Assembly: GCA_017534445.1 (NCBI GenBank)
Contig: JAFXWC010000005.1
Location: forward strand, 1-64,000
Source: Treponema sp.
GTDB lineage: Bacteria; Spirochaetota; Spirochaetia; Treponematales; Treponemataceae
Length of the DNA: 64,000 nt
Direction: 5' to 3'
Shown here: one piece after another, positions 26,714-35,735 of the stretch
How the letters are laid out: the number at the start of each line of letters is the position of its first letter
Numbering within the stretch: position 1 is the stretch's first letter
Notes under the pieces: model-generated
The model's database searches: none
Seen by the model: only the letters and a program-made list of their open reading frames with translations
What the model was told of the DNA's origin: nothing
Translations under genes and position numbers: made by a program

Positions 26714-27316
26714 ATGGAAACTATAGAAAAGCAGCTAGAGGAGCGGCCACGTGCGCTAAAGATTGCTGGAACCATAGGTTTTTTGCTTCTTGCCGCGGGG
26801 ACGACTATTTTTTTCCTGCACGAATATCTGGAAGGACACTTTAAAGACGTAAACTCACTCAGCGAATACATCGAGGCGTACGGAATCCTTGGTCCCGTCA
26901 TGCTGACTTTTTTCCAGTGCGTAAAGGTTCTTGTTGCGATTGTGCCGGGAGCAATAGGCTGCATTGCTGGAGCCTCAATGTTCGGGGCTTTGGGCGGCTT
27001 CCTCTGCAGTTACATAGGGATATGTTCCGGCAGCATGATAGCTTTTCTGCTTTCCAAGAGATACGGTATGTCGCTGATGAAGCTTGTCTTTTCGGAAAAG
27101 CGCTACAACAAGTGCATGCGCTGGCTGCAAAAGAAGCACCATCACTATCCGGTCGTACTATGGTTTGCAATCTGCTTTCCATTTGCCCCGGACGACTTTT
27201 TGTGCTACTTTTCGGGAATGACCTCCGTCTCTTTCCGCAAATTTGCACTCATCATTCTGACGGCAAAGCCCTGGACCATCCTTGGCTACAGCCTGATTTT
27301 TGGTCACATTTTTTGA
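26714..27316 (+). CDS. VTT-domain (DedA/TMEM64/TVP38-type) membrane protein
   Basis: A 200-residue integral membrane protein. After a short amphipathic N terminus there is a first membrane segment (GTIGFLLLAAGTTIFFL), then the VTT core: VKVLVAIVPGAIGCIAGASM, FGALGGFLCSYIGICSG and SMIAFLLSKRYG, the glycine-rich re-entrant pattern of the family, and two further C-terminal helices. VTT proteins are linked to phospholipid scrambling and, in bacteria, to undecaprenyl-phosphate or PE flipping. Here it directly precedes pssA (seven-base gap) and psd, which make PE, so a role in distributing the product is a reasonable inference. Start ATG 26714 is chosen over an upstream TTG because it lies just after a clear promoter. 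Confidence 0.85.
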   Translation: METIEKQLEERPRALKIAGTIGFLLLAAGTTIFFLHEYLEGHFKDVNSLSEYIEAYGILGPVMLTFFQCVKVLVAIVPGAIGCIAGASMFGALGGFLCSYIGICSGSMIAFLLSKRYGMSLMKLVFSEKRYNKCMRWLQKKHHHYPVVLWFAICFPFAPDDFLCYFSGMTSVSFRKFALIILTAKPWTILGYSLIFGHIF

Positions 27317-27323
27317 GGTAACT

Positions 27324-27971
27324 ATGCTTGGTGTATACAATTATACGGTTTGGATGACTTACTCAGGAATGCTGCTTTCCTATGCGGGAATAACATTCAC
27401 ATTGAACGAGAATTACCGTGCGGCGCTTCTCTGCCTTATGATTGCAGGCGTTCTTGACATGCTGGACGGCAAGGTTGCAAGTACAAAGAAGGACCGCAGC
27501 GAGGGCCAAAAGGCCTTTGGAATCCAGATAGATTCCATGTGCGACATCATAAGCTACGGCGTACTCCCAGCCCTTTTTGTCTACAAAATCAACGGATTCC
27601 ACAGGTTCTCCGGCATAATAAGCGGCCTTTACCTTCTCTGCGCACTGATACGCCTTTGCTGGTTCAACGTGGACGAGGCTCAGAGGCAGGAGCGCACCAG
27701 CGAAGAGCGCAACGAATACAAGGGGCTTCCTGTTACCAGCGCCGCAATAATACTTCCCTTCGTCTTTATCGTATGCCGCTTTCTCTGCAACCGACTGGGT
27801 TCACCAGATCTTTTTGACAGCCGGGTGGAAGCCTGGAGCAGTGCAACGCTTTCCGTAATGGGACTCTTCTTTATTACGCCCTTCCGCATGAGAAAACCCC
27901 ACTGGACTGGAAAAGCAATCCTTTCCCTTATAGGACTTGCAGAGCTTATAATCCTTTTTATTGAAAAATAA
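27324..27971 (+). CDS. pssA: CDP-diacylglycerol-serine O-phosphatidyltransferase
   Basis: Makes phosphatidylserine from CDP-diacylglycerol and L-serine at the inner membrane. The 215-residue protein is a CDP-alcohol phosphatidyltransferase with about six membrane segments. The signature is seen as MLDGKVAST...FGIQIDSMCDIISYG: the DG, G-x3-D-x3-D spacing of the metal and substrate site is intact, although the usual AR is AS. Ribosome site GAGGT lies before the ATG at 27324. The stop overlaps the psd start by one base (TAATG), so both steps of PE synthesis are translationally coupled. Confidence 0.93.
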   Translation: MLGVYNYTVWMTYSGMLLSYAGITFTLNENYRAALLCLMIAGVLDMLDGKVASTKKDRSEGQKAFGIQIDSMCDIISYGVLPALFVYKINGFHRFSGIISGLYLLCALIRLCWFNVDEAQRQERTSEERNEYKGLPVTSAAIILPFVFIVCRFLCNRLGSPDLFDSRVEAWSSATLSVMGLFFITPFRMRKPHWTGKAILSLIGLAELIILFIEK

Positions 27972-28762
27972 TGGACGCAGTTTCTTTTCTCTACGGAACA
28001 CATATTGGCAGGGCCTTACAGTCAGTCTTTCTTGCCTTGCGCATACCAGCATTGCTGGGCATTTATTTGCGTTCACCCCTTTCTGCCTGGTACATAAAGC
28101 CCTTTGTTAAGAAAAACAACATAGACCTTTCAGACTTTGCCGGTGTAAAATTCCGCACCTTCAACGATTTTTTTACACGCAAGAAAGACATTTCCTTTGA
28201 CAAAACTCCCGGCACCCTTATAAGCACGGCAGACGGGCTTCTTTCCGCATACAAAATAGAAGAAAATTCCACTTTCCGCGTAAAGGGCTTTGACTACAGC
28301 ATAAGCGACCTGCTTCCGGGGTACCAAGACACAAAAGCCTTTACCGGTGGAACCTGCCTTGTATTCCGCCTTAGACCGATTGACTACCACCGCTACATTT
28401 TTGTGGATTCAGGGCGGCTGGAAAAGAACCACTTTGTAAAGGGAAGCCTGCATTCCGTACAGCCTTCCGCCCTTGAGCGCTACAGGGTCTACACAAAAAA
28501 CCGCCGCTCTTGGGTAATACTGCACACAGACCACTTTGGAGATGCGGCGCAGATAGAAGTTGGGGCTTTTTCCGTTGGCGGAATAATCAACCACCTGCAG
28601 GACGCAAGCTTTGAAAAGGGGCAGGAAAAAGGCTACTTTGACCTTCACGGCTCAACAATCGTCCTTCTGCTGCAAAAAGACAAGGCTACCCTCTTGCCTG
28701 AATACCAGGATGCATTTACGCGTGAAGTTCCGGTACGCATTGGGGCGGCAATAGCAAAATAG
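27971..28762 (+). CDS. psd: Phosphatidylserine decarboxylase proenzyme
   Basis: Decarboxylates phosphatidylserine to phosphatidylethanolamine after self-cleavage that creates a pyruvoyl group. The 263-residue chain shows the FNDFFTRK block, FRLRPIDYHRYIF with conserved Asp/His, the FSVGGII segment, and LHGSTIVLLL near residue 228 whose GST is the autocleavage site. Its start overlaps the pssA stop by one base. Three successive perfect hairpins follow the stop (28771-28896), probably including the operon's transcription end. Confidence 0.94.
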   Translation: MDAVSFLYGTHIGRALQSVFLALRIPALLGIYLRSPLSAWYIKPFVKKNNIDLSDFAGVKFRTFNDFFTRKKDISFDKTPGTLISTADGLLSAYKIEENSTFRVKGFDYSISDLLPGYQDTKAFTGGTCLVFRLRPIDYHRYIFVDSGRLEKNHFVKGSLHSVQPSALERYRVYTKNRRSWVILHTDHFGDAAQIEVGAFSVGGIINHLQDASFEKGQEKGYFDLHGSTIVLLLQKDKATLLPEYQDAFTREVPVRIGAAIAK

Positions 28763-28770
28763 ATATTGTT

Positions 28771-28896
28771 TTCAAGGGAGAACCCTTGAACCCCGATCTT
28801 GGAGGGGGAAAAACCTCTCAGAGTCCGAAGCCCGATGTTTTTCCCCCTCCAAACCACCCCCTTTTCTCGGGCACGGCTTAGGGCTATCGCCCTAAG
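28771..28896. repeat. Three consecutive inverted repeats after psd
   Basis: Stem 1: TTCAAGGG / CCCTTGAA (28771-28790, four-base loop). Stem 2: TTGGAGGGGGAAAAAC / GTTTTTCCCCCTCCAA (28799-28852, 16 perfect pairs, 22-base loop). Stem 3: CTTAGGGC / GCCCTAAG (28877-28896, loop TATC). None has a typical long T tail, so simple Rho-independent termination is not certain; they may be a compound repeat element acting as an RNA stabiliser or terminator. Confidence 0.8.
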
Positions 28897-28961
28897 AACC
28901 CAGCTTTGTTTTTCTACAAATACATTTCTTTGCAAAGAGGGTTCTTATATTGATGACATGC

Positions 28962-29165
28962 CTTTCTTGCCGACCAGTAAAGAGCCAGGGAGGGCGGCTT
29001 AGCAGCGTGCAGATTTGCCACGCAAATCTGCAATCCTCGTGAAAAGCCACGGAGGGATTTTCACGAGGCAAGACTTACGCCCGATTGGAGGGGCGCGGTA
29101 GCGTTGCCGAAGGCAATGGAGGCGAAGGCCGGAACCCCGGAAAGCGGGGTACACGAGGCATGAAT
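28962..29165 (+). repeat. Large dispersed structured repeat, copy B
   Basis: Starts CTTTCTTGCCGACCAGTA as copy A, continues with a local duplication (TTTGCCACGCAAATCTGCAA region), then GCGTTGCC-GAA-GGCAATGGAGGCG, GGCCGGAACCCCGGAAAGCGG. The TTGCC/GGCAA stem pairs perfectly. It completes the 467-base gene-free gap after psd together with the triple hairpins. Confidence 0.7.
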
Positions 29166-29177
29166 TCCCGATTTTAG

Positions 29178-29215
29178 CAAAAAAATAAATGGACGGCCTA
29201 AAAAGTACCGTCCAT
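29178..29215 (-). terminator. Terminator of the 29230-30738 gene
   Basis: On the minus strand ATGGACGG and CCGTCCAT form an eight-base stem around TACTTTTTAGG and are followed by TTTATTTTTTT. It begins 15 bases after the stop codon. Confidence 0.75.
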
Positions 29216-29229
29216 AAAATCAAGAAAAA

Positions 29230-30738
29230 TTAATAAGGCTTAAAGTATGGGAAGCTCTTTACGCGCTCCAGGTGAACAAAGCACTTTGGATATTTTTTTA
29301 TGAACTCTTCCAGACTAAGAACCTCTCCCTTTTGGAAAACCCGGCAAACAAGGCGTCTGTTGGAGTCAAAGTAGGAGAAGAAGGCAGCGCAGTGGTCAAA
29401 CTTCATCGTGTTTTCCTTTATGGCAGGTTCTCGAATTGCACCAATGTAGAACCAGCCCGACTCCGTGCAGGCAAGAACGTAGAGCATTCCGCGAAGCTCG
29501 TCCACAGAATACCCTGTTCCTTCTACATAGCCGGCCGTATTTTCTGCCTTTGAAGGTGTTACGAGGCGGGAAACAAAAGGCTCAACGTTAACGTCCACGC
29601 CAAATTTCTTCCAGTCGTCATTCTTTGAACCGCCGCTTTTTGCCCTGATTCCCCTAGGGGAGCGTACGAAGAACGCTTTTGCGGCAAGGTTTCGGCAAAG
29701 GTCAAGGGTGCGCTTTTTGTTGGCGGCAGAAAATTTATTCTGCTGGGTAACGGCAGGCGCAGAATCCAGAATGTCTGTTGGCTCAAGCATCTCTGCAAGA
29801 GAAGAATTCTGGCCGGTAACGCTTCTGATGATTCCGTCCACTATCCACTTTACAAAGCCATCTTCACCCAGAAGGAGCTTTGAGTCGTCCTCTGACTCTG
29901 TGGGAGCGGGAGCGTTTCTTAGCAAGGCGGAATAGTCGACCTCTTCTTTTTTATAGGGGGCACCTGTAAGGATGTTAAGAACATTGTCCCTTTCATCACA
30001 GGCTGCATACTCAGAGTATTTTATGGAAGGAAGTTTCTGCCTTATTACGGCAATCATCCTTATTATTTCCGTGTAGTCGTTGTTTGAAAAGTCAACCTTG
30101 TACCAGGGAAGCGCCTTGCGGGTATGGTTGTAGACTTCCTGGAAGGACATGGTGTAGAGGTTCTTGAAGTCCATTCCAAGGGGAACCGAGCGGGCTGCAT
30201 AGTAGGAGCAGACTACAAGGTTTGCAAATGTCTTGTGGCCGGACGGTACAAACATAAGGTAAACGTCCTCATCGTAGGAAAAGTGCCATTCTATGCGCAA
30301 AGGCTTTCCTGATGCCTTTTCCTTGTACAAAATCCAGCTTCCTGCAGAGTCCTTGTAGTAATGTGGAATCTTCTGAACCTGGCGGTTTTCTCCATCTATG
30401 AACTCTGTCTGGCTATATGTCTCCGGGCAAACGATTATGGCATACTCGGTAGTTGCCTCACCTTCAGCTGAATCTTCCATGCGGATTTCAAAGAGGTTTC
30501 CGATGGCGTCTGTGCTGTGCTCAGCGGCCTTGCCCTTTAGCGCGGCATAGGGCTGCTCAAGCCATTCCTGCTGAACCCTGGTGCGGATTTCCGCAGAATC
30601 AGGAATTCCAGCCTGGTTGTATTCGGCAAAGGCAGGGAGTGCTGCAAAAAGAAGCGGGGATGCTACCAAGGCATGTGCCATTGACCTGCCAAGAGCTTTT
30701 GCAAAAGTCTTAAAATTCATCTTAAACATACTAAACAT
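29230..30738 (-). CDS. Exported protein of unknown function
   Basis: A 502-residue protein with a signal peptide whose hydrophobic core (ALVASPLLFAALPAFA) ends in an AFA-E signal peptidase I site near residue 38. The mature protein is mixed alpha/beta with a short segment EFIKKYPKCF near the end; no catalytic or binding signature was recognised. The sentence-like pattern of many Tyr, Lys and Glu residues is typical of spirochaetal periplasmic proteins. The first of three clustered ATGs (30738) is preferred because GGGAGGA lies ten bases upstream; ATGs at 30729 and 30720 are close alternatives. It follows the activase gene by 42 bases on the same strand, so it may be cotranscribed, and ends at a clear terminator. 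Confidence 0.65.
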   Translation of the reverse strand: MFSMFKMNFKTFAKALGRSMAHALVASPLLFAALPAFAEYNQAGIPDSAEIRTRVQQEWLEQPYAALKGKAAEHSTDAIGNLFEIRMEDSAEGEATTEYAIIVCPETYSQTEFIDGENRQVQKIPHYYKDSAGSWILYKEKASGKPLRIEWHFSYDEDVYLMFVPSGHKTFANLVVCSYYAARSVPLGMDFKNLYTMSFQEVYNHTRKALPWYKVDFSNNDYTEIIRMIAVIRQKLPSIKYSEYAACDERDNVLNILTGAPYKKEEVDYSALLRNAPAPTESEDDSKLLLGEDGFVKWIVDGIIRSVTGQNSSLAEMLEPTDILDSAPAVTQQNKFSAANKKRTLDLCRNLAAKAFFVRSPRGIRAKSGGSKNDDWKKFGVDVNVEPFVSRLVTPSKAENTAGYVEGTGYSVDELRGMLYVLACTESGWFYIGAIREPAIKENTMKFDHCAAFFSYFDSNRRLVCRVFQKGEVLSLEEFIKKYPKCFVHLERVKSFPYFKPY

Positions 30739-30780
30739 ACTAGTTTTGTCCTCCCGGAACTAGAAATGCGGCTTTAGCGT

Positions 30781-33700
30781 TCATGCGGGCGGCATGTCGG
30801 CAGGGCTTACGCTTTCTGAGTCCGAAAAATCCGCAAATCCTTCCGCATAGCTTATGCGGGGCTTTACCACGGTCTTGTCGGGATTGTGAATCATTCCGTC
30901 ATCCCTTTCGTCCGGATGCATTCCAACAGGCGCATTGCTCAAAAGAAGCTTTAGCCTGTTAAGCTGGTTCACTTCGCTTGAACCCGGGTCGTAGTCTATC
31001 GGAGAGATATTTGCTCCCGGATAGCGGCGGCGGAGTTCCTTTATCATGCCCTTTCCGGTCACATGGTTTGGAAGACATGCAAACGGCTGCACGCAGGCAA
31101 TACTGGGCACTCCCGAATGAATCAGCTCTACCATCTCTGCTGTAAGAAACCAACCTTCGCCGGTAATGTTACCAAGCTGAACTATATCGTTGACCCCCTT
31201 CATCAGGTCGTAGATGCCCGTGGGCGGATCAAAGCGGCGGCTCTTCTTAAGCTGCTTCTTGATATATCTGCGGTAGCGTTCCAGGAACCACACGAGGAAC
31301 TTTGCGTTGCGCTTTGTCTTCTTTGGGAAGGCAAGCTCTTCGTGGCGGAAGATTCCGGTGCTGAATGTATAGAACAAGAAATCTGCCAAATCTGGCATTG
31401 AACATTCGGCACCTTCCCTTTCTATAGTATCGACAATTTGATTGTTTGCTGTAGGGTGGAATTTTACAAGAATCTCCCCTACCACACCCACGCGGGGCTT
31501 TTTTACCGGCAAAAGCGGCAGGTTGTCAAAGTCTTTTACGATTCCACGGATGATTTTGTGGTACTTGAGCACGCCCATGTGCTTTAGGGATACCTCTATG
31601 ATTCCGTTCCACTTTTCGTAGAGGGCATTTGCACTACCGGGTGTTGCCTCGTAGGGACGGGTGCGGTAAAGGCAGCGCATCAAAAGGTCGCCAAGCATTA
31701 CGCCCTTCATTGCCCTGGAAACCAGAGAAAGGGTTATCTTAAAGCCCGGGTTGCTTTCAAAGCCCTGTGCGCTAAGGGAAATGACAGGCACTTTGGAAAG
31801 ACCTGCATCGTTAAGCGCACGGCGGATGAATCCAATGTAGTTTGTTGCGCGGCAGCCACCACCCGTCTGCGAAATAAGGAGGCTAACCTTGTCCAGGTCG
31901 TACTTTCCGCTCTGGAGGGCAGAAATCATCTGTCCCGCCACAAGGATTGAAGGATAGCAGGCATCGTTGTTTACGTATTTTAGGCCTGTGTCCACAGCCT
32001 TGGGGTCTGTAGCGTCAAGAACCACAAAGTTAAAGCCTGAATACTGGAAAGCCTTCTGCACAATCCTAAAGTGGATGGGGCTCATCTGCGGCGCAAGGAT
32101 TGTATGGCTGTACTTCATTTCCTTGGTAAAGACCTGCCTCTTGTAGGCGGAACTCTTTACGCTAAGCTTTATGCGGTTCCTCTGCCTTGCCTTAACAGCG
32201 GCAATAAGGCTTCTAATTCTAATTCTTACCGCTCCAAGGTTGCTTCCCTCGTCTATCTTGATAAGCGTATACATGCGGCTCTTGGCCTTAAGGATTTCGT
32301 CAACCTGGTCAGAGGTTACGGCATCAAGTCCGCAGCCAAAAGACGTAAGCTGCACAAGCTCCAGATTTGGCATGCCGGAAACAAATGCTGCTGCGCGGTA
32401 GAGGCGGTTGTGGTAGGTCCACTGGTCAACAATGCGGAGGGGCCTTTCTATTGCACCAAGATGGGCAACAGAGTCTTCCGTAAAGACACCAAGCCCAAGA
32501 CCGTGAATCAGCTCTGGAATTCCGTGGTTAATCTCCGGGTCCAAGTGGTATGGGCGGCCGGCAAGAACGATTCCGTTTGCACCTGCACGGATAAGGGCCT
32601 CCAAAGCCTCCTCACCGGCAAGCGATGTTTCCTTCTTGAATTTTTCCTGCTCAGCCCAGCCTGCATCAACAGCCTTTTTTACATCGTCAAAATTAAGGCT
32701 CTTGAAATGCTTCTTAAGCTCCTCGTAAAGACGCTCTGCAAGACGAGGCTTGTCATAAATAGGAAGAAAGGGATTCATAAAAAGAATGCTTTCGTCCTGC
32801 CTAAGACGCTCAATATTGTTTCGCAAAACCTCCGGGTAGCTTGTTACAACCGGACAGTTGTAGTGGTTTCCGGCACCCGGGTCTTCCTTAATTTCATAAG
32901 GGGCACAGGGGTAGAAGATGAACTTGCAGCCCGACTGCAAAAGGCTCTCTATGTGGCCATGGGTAATCTTTCCCGGGTAGCAGACAGACTCGCTCGGAAT
33001 GGATTCAAGGCCCTTTTCGTAGACGGCACGGCTTGAACGCGGGGAAAGCCTAACCCTAAAGCCAAGCTTTGTAAAAATGGTAAACCAAAGGGGATAGTTT
33101 TCGTACATGTTGAGCACGCGGGGAATTCCAACGTCGCCCATGGGAGCATCCTCTTTCTTTAGCGGAACGTAGCCAAAGAGCCTCTTGTATTTCCATTCAA
33201 AAAGATTGGGCAAGTTGGCAGGTGAATTATCATCCGCCCCGGAAGAAGCTTCTGCATTGCTTGCATCCTTAACCTTTACGTCGTCATCAAATTCCGCACC
33301 GCGCTCGCACCTGTTTCCTGTTATAAAGCGGCTAACCTTCTCGCCTGTAGTAAAGGTGTTTATTGTAAGAAGACAGTTGTTGGAACACTTGCCGCACCTC
33401 TTAAGCTCAAGGCTAACCTTAAAAGACTCAAGCTGCTCAAGAGAAGCAATCCCGGACTTTATGAATTTAGGCGTCTGGTCGGGGTCATCAGGCTTTGGAC
33501 GGCGAAGATCCTCCCACTGGTCCTGGGCAATAAGGGCAGAACCGTAGGCACCCATAAGCCCCGCAACATCCGGGCGGTATACGTTAACACCGGCAATCTT
33601 TTCAAAGGCGCGGAGAACGGCATCATTGTTAAAAGTACCGCCCTGAACCACAACCTTGCTGCCAATATCAGAAGCTTTCCTAAGCTTTATTACCTTGAAC

Positions 33701-35346
33701 AAAGCATTTTTTATTACTGAATAAGAAAGCCCCGCTGAAATATCCGCAACAGAAGCACCTTCCTTCTGGGCCTGCTTTACACGGCTGTTCATGAATACCG
33801 TACACCGCGTTCCAAGGTCAACCGGAGTCTTTGCAAGAAGGGCAATCTTGGAGAAGTCCTGAACACTCATTCCCATTGTACTTGCAAAGTGGGCAAGGAA
33901 TGAACCGCAACCAGAAGAACAAGCCTCATTCAGCTGAATGGAAGTAATGGCCCCGTCCTTCATGCGAAGACACTTCATATCCTGACCGCCAATATCCAAA
34001 AGGAATTCAACCCCAGGAACAAAAAAGTCTGCCGCGCGGTAGTGGGTAATAGTCTCAACTTCACCCGCATCAACGCCAAGGGCCGCCTGGAAGAGTGCCT
34101 CCCCGTAACCGGTAGAAACAGAGCGTGCAATATAGCAGTCCTTTGGCAAAATTTTATATAGCGACTTTAGCACTTTTACCGCAAGCTCAACAGGATTACC
34201 CGCATTAACATCGTAGAAGCGCCAGAGAATGCGCCCCTGGGTATCCGTAAGCACCGCCTTTGTAGTGGTGGAACCCGCATCAAGACCTAAGAAAACAGGC
34301 CCCTGTGTTGACTGCAAGTCACCGGTAAGAGCCTTTTCCTGGGCATGACGGGCATTAAATTCATCAAGCTCCGACTGGCTCCTAAAGAGAGGCTCAAGAC
34401 GCTGAACCTCCTGCATCTCCGCCCCAACAAGATTCTTAAGGCTGTCCCTAAACTGGGCAACCGTAGGAAACACCCCCTCAGAAGCCGCAGCACCCTTAAT
34501 GCAGCTGATTTCCCTTTCCGCAGAAAAAGCCGCACCGGCCGCCACAAAAAGCTGGCTGTTTTCGGGAACAATAGTCTCGTCCGGAGTAAGCTTAAGGGTA
34601 ACAACAAAACGCTCGCGAAGCTGGTCCAAAAAGTGCAAGGGACCGCCCAAAAATGCAACGTTACCGCGGATAGGCTTACCGCATGCAAGCCCCGAAATTG
34701 TCTGGCTAACAACCGCCTGGAAAATGGAAGCCGCAATATCCTCACGCCTTGCACCCTCGTTAATAAGGGGCTGAACATCCGTCTTTGCAAAAACACCGCA
34801 ACGTGCCGCAATTGGATAGATAGTGGAAGCACCCTTGGCAAGCTCGTTAAGCCCCATGGCATCCGTCTCCAAAAGAGCCGCCATCTGGTCAATAAAAGCA
34901 CCAGTACCGCCAGCGCAAGTGCCATTCATTCTCTGCTCAACACCGCCGCGGAAATATGTAATCTTGGCATCCTCACCGCCAAGCTCAATAACAACGTCTG
35001 TCTTTGGAATAAGACGCTTTACCGCCGTGGTAGCAGCCACAACTTCCTGAATAAAGGGAATGTTAAGCCACTGAGAAACCGAAAAACCGCCGGAACCGGT
35101 AACCTTTATGCTAAGAGGCTGGTCTTGACCGGCAGGAAACTTCTTTTCAAGCTCGTCAAAAGCCTTGTTCACCACGGCAATAATTGTGTTGCGTATATCT
35201 GCGCGGTGCCTCTCGTAAGCTCCGTAAAGCAGGGCGTCATCGTCCCCCAGTATTACCACCTTAACCGTTGTAGAACCAACGTCAATACCCATGCGGACTG
35301 GCTTTGCAACCGGCTTAAAAACTGTATTTGAATCAAGATTCGCCAT
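30781..35346 (-). CDS. Double-domain BcrA/BadF-type acyl-CoA dehydratase activase fused to a dehydratase-like region
   Basis: A 1521-residue cytoplasmic protein. Two ASKHA-fold ATPase domains lie in tandem: MGIDVGSTTVKVVILG near residue 20 with GGEDAKI and GTCAGGTGAF, and LGLDAGSTTTKAVLTD near 350 with DIGGQDMKC and EACSSGCGSF, whose cysteines bind the bridging [4Fe-4S] cluster in 2-hydroxyacyl-CoA dehydratase activators. From about residue 650 it continues as the DUF2229 / HgdB-like region with many cysteines (CGKCSNNC, CYPGKITHGH, CAPYEI, GGGCRATNY). Such proteins use ATP to inject a low-potential electron into a partner. No separate dehydratase gene is nearby, so the substrate is unknown. 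ATG 35346 is preferred to the TTG just before it. Confidence 0.88.
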   Translation of the reverse strand: MANLDSNTVFKPVAKPVRMGIDVGSTTVKVVILGDDDALLYGAYERHRADIRNTIIAVVNKAFDELEKKFPAGQDQPLSIKVTGSGGFSVSQWLNIPFIQEVVAATTAVKRLIPKTDVVIELGGEDAKITYFRGGVEQRMNGTCAGGTGAFIDQMAALLETDAMGLNELAKGASTIYPIAARCGVFAKTDVQPLINEGARREDIAASIFQAVVSQTISGLACGKPIRGNVAFLGGPLHFLDQLRERFVVTLKLTPDETIVPENSQLFVAAGAAFSAEREISCIKGAAASEGVFPTVAQFRDSLKNLVGAEMQEVQRLEPLFRSQSELDEFNARHAQEKALTGDLQSTQGPVFLGLDAGSTTTKAVLTDTQGRILWRFYDVNAGNPVELAVKVLKSLYKILPKDCYIARSVSTGYGEALFQAALGVDAGEVETITHYRAADFFVPGVEFLLDIGGQDMKCLRMKDGAITSIQLNEACSSGCGSFLAHFASTMGMSVQDFSKIALLAKTPVDLGTRCTVFMNSRVKQAQKEGASVADISAGLSYSVIKNALFKVIKLRKASDIGSKVVVQGGTFNNDAVLRAFEKIAGVNVYRPDVAGLMGAYGSALIAQDQWEDLRRPKPDDPDQTPKFIKSGIASLEQLESFKVSLELKRCGKCSNNCLLTINTFTTGEKVSRFITGNRCERGAEFDDDVKVKDASNAEASSGADDNSPANLPNLFEWKYKRLFGYVPLKKEDAPMGDVGIPRVLNMYENYPLWFTIFTKLGFRVRLSPRSSRAVYEKGLESIPSESVCYPGKITHGHIESLLQSGCKFIFYPCAPYEIKEDPGAGNHYNCPVVTSYPEVLRNNIERLRQDESILFMNPFLPIYDKPRLAERLYEELKKHFKSLNFDDVKKAVDAGWAEQEKFKKETSLAGEEALEALIRAGANGIVLAGRPYHLDPEINHGIPELIHGLGLGVFTEDSVAHLGAIERPLRIVDQWTYHNRLYRAAAFVSGMPNLELVQLTSFGCGLDAVTSDQVDEILKAKSRMYTLIKIDEGSNLGAVRIRIRSLIAAVKARQRNRIKLSVKSSAYKRQVFTKEMKYSHTILAPQMSPIHFRIVQKAFQYSGFNFVVLDATDPKAVDTGLKYVNNDACYPSILVAGQMISALQSGKYDLDKVSLLISQTGGGCRATNYIGFIRRALNDAGLSKVPVISLSAQGFESNPGFKITLSLVSRAMKGVMLGDLLMRCLYRTRPYEATPGSANALYEKWNGIIEVSLKHMGVLKYHKIIRGIVKDFDNLPLLPVKKPRVGVVGEILVKFHPTANNQIVDTIEREGAECSMPDLADFLFYTFSTGIFRHEELAFPKKTKRNAKFLVWFLERYRRYIKKQLKKSRRFDPPTGIYDLMKGVNDIVQLGNITGEGWFLTAEMVELIHSGVPSIACVQPFACLPNHVTGKGMIKELRRRYPGANISPIDYDPGSSEVNQLNRLKLLLSNAPVGMHPDERDDGMIHNPDKTVVKPRISYAEGFADFSDSESVSPADMPPA

Positions 35347-35419
35347 CAATACACAACCTTTTTTTTCTAAAAATCAGGGCAGCCCCAAAACTATATCTTT
35401 TGGAGATTACCATTTTTCT

Positions 35420-35448
35420 ATTATAATAGGAAAGATTCTTTTATTCAA
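35420..35448 (-). promoter_or_regulatory. Promoter of the activase gene
   Basis: Minus strand TTGAAT (35448-35443), 17 bases, TATAAT (35425-35420). The predicted leader is about 65 bases and includes AAAAGG ten bases before the ATG. Confidence 0.65.
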
Positions 35449-35510
35449 CCGAAATTAAAAGCCAGTTACCCAAAACTAACTCACTTAAAACCAAGGCCAG
35501 TTCCAAAACT

Positions 35511-35573
35511 GTCATTCCGAACTTGACCAAAACTGTCATTCCGAACTTGATTCGGAATCTCAAAAGCTGGATA
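35511..35573. repeat. Short palindromic repeat, partial plus complete copy
   Basis: GTCATTCCGAACTTGACC is followed after a few bases (AAAACT) by GTCATTCCGAACTTGATTCG and GAATC. TTCCGAA and TTCGGAA form the hairpin. The first copy is truncated at its right arm, suggesting partial duplication. Confidence 0.75.
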
Positions 35574-35583
35574 CTACCCTTCT

Positions 35584-35732
35584 GGACGGTACTATTATCT
35601 GCTCTACGATTCATTCCCTGCCTAACTCGACCGGATATGCCTTTGCGCCACCGCCGTTTCGCCCTTCCCTAACGGTCATTGCCGCTACGCGTCAACTTCG
35701 GGGCTCCATGGCGGCGTAGGCTTATTGAGAAA
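35584..35732 (-). repeat. Large dispersed structured repeat, copy F
   Basis: Plus-strand edge GGACGGTA...GCTCTACGATTCATT matches copies E and G. On the minus strand it reads CCTACGCCGCCATGGAGCCCC, then a stem around GCGGCAATG, and GGTGGCGCAAAGGCAT. It ends just at the yoeB stop region, filling the gap after the activase promoter. Confidence 0.65.
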
Positions 35733-35735
35733 ATG

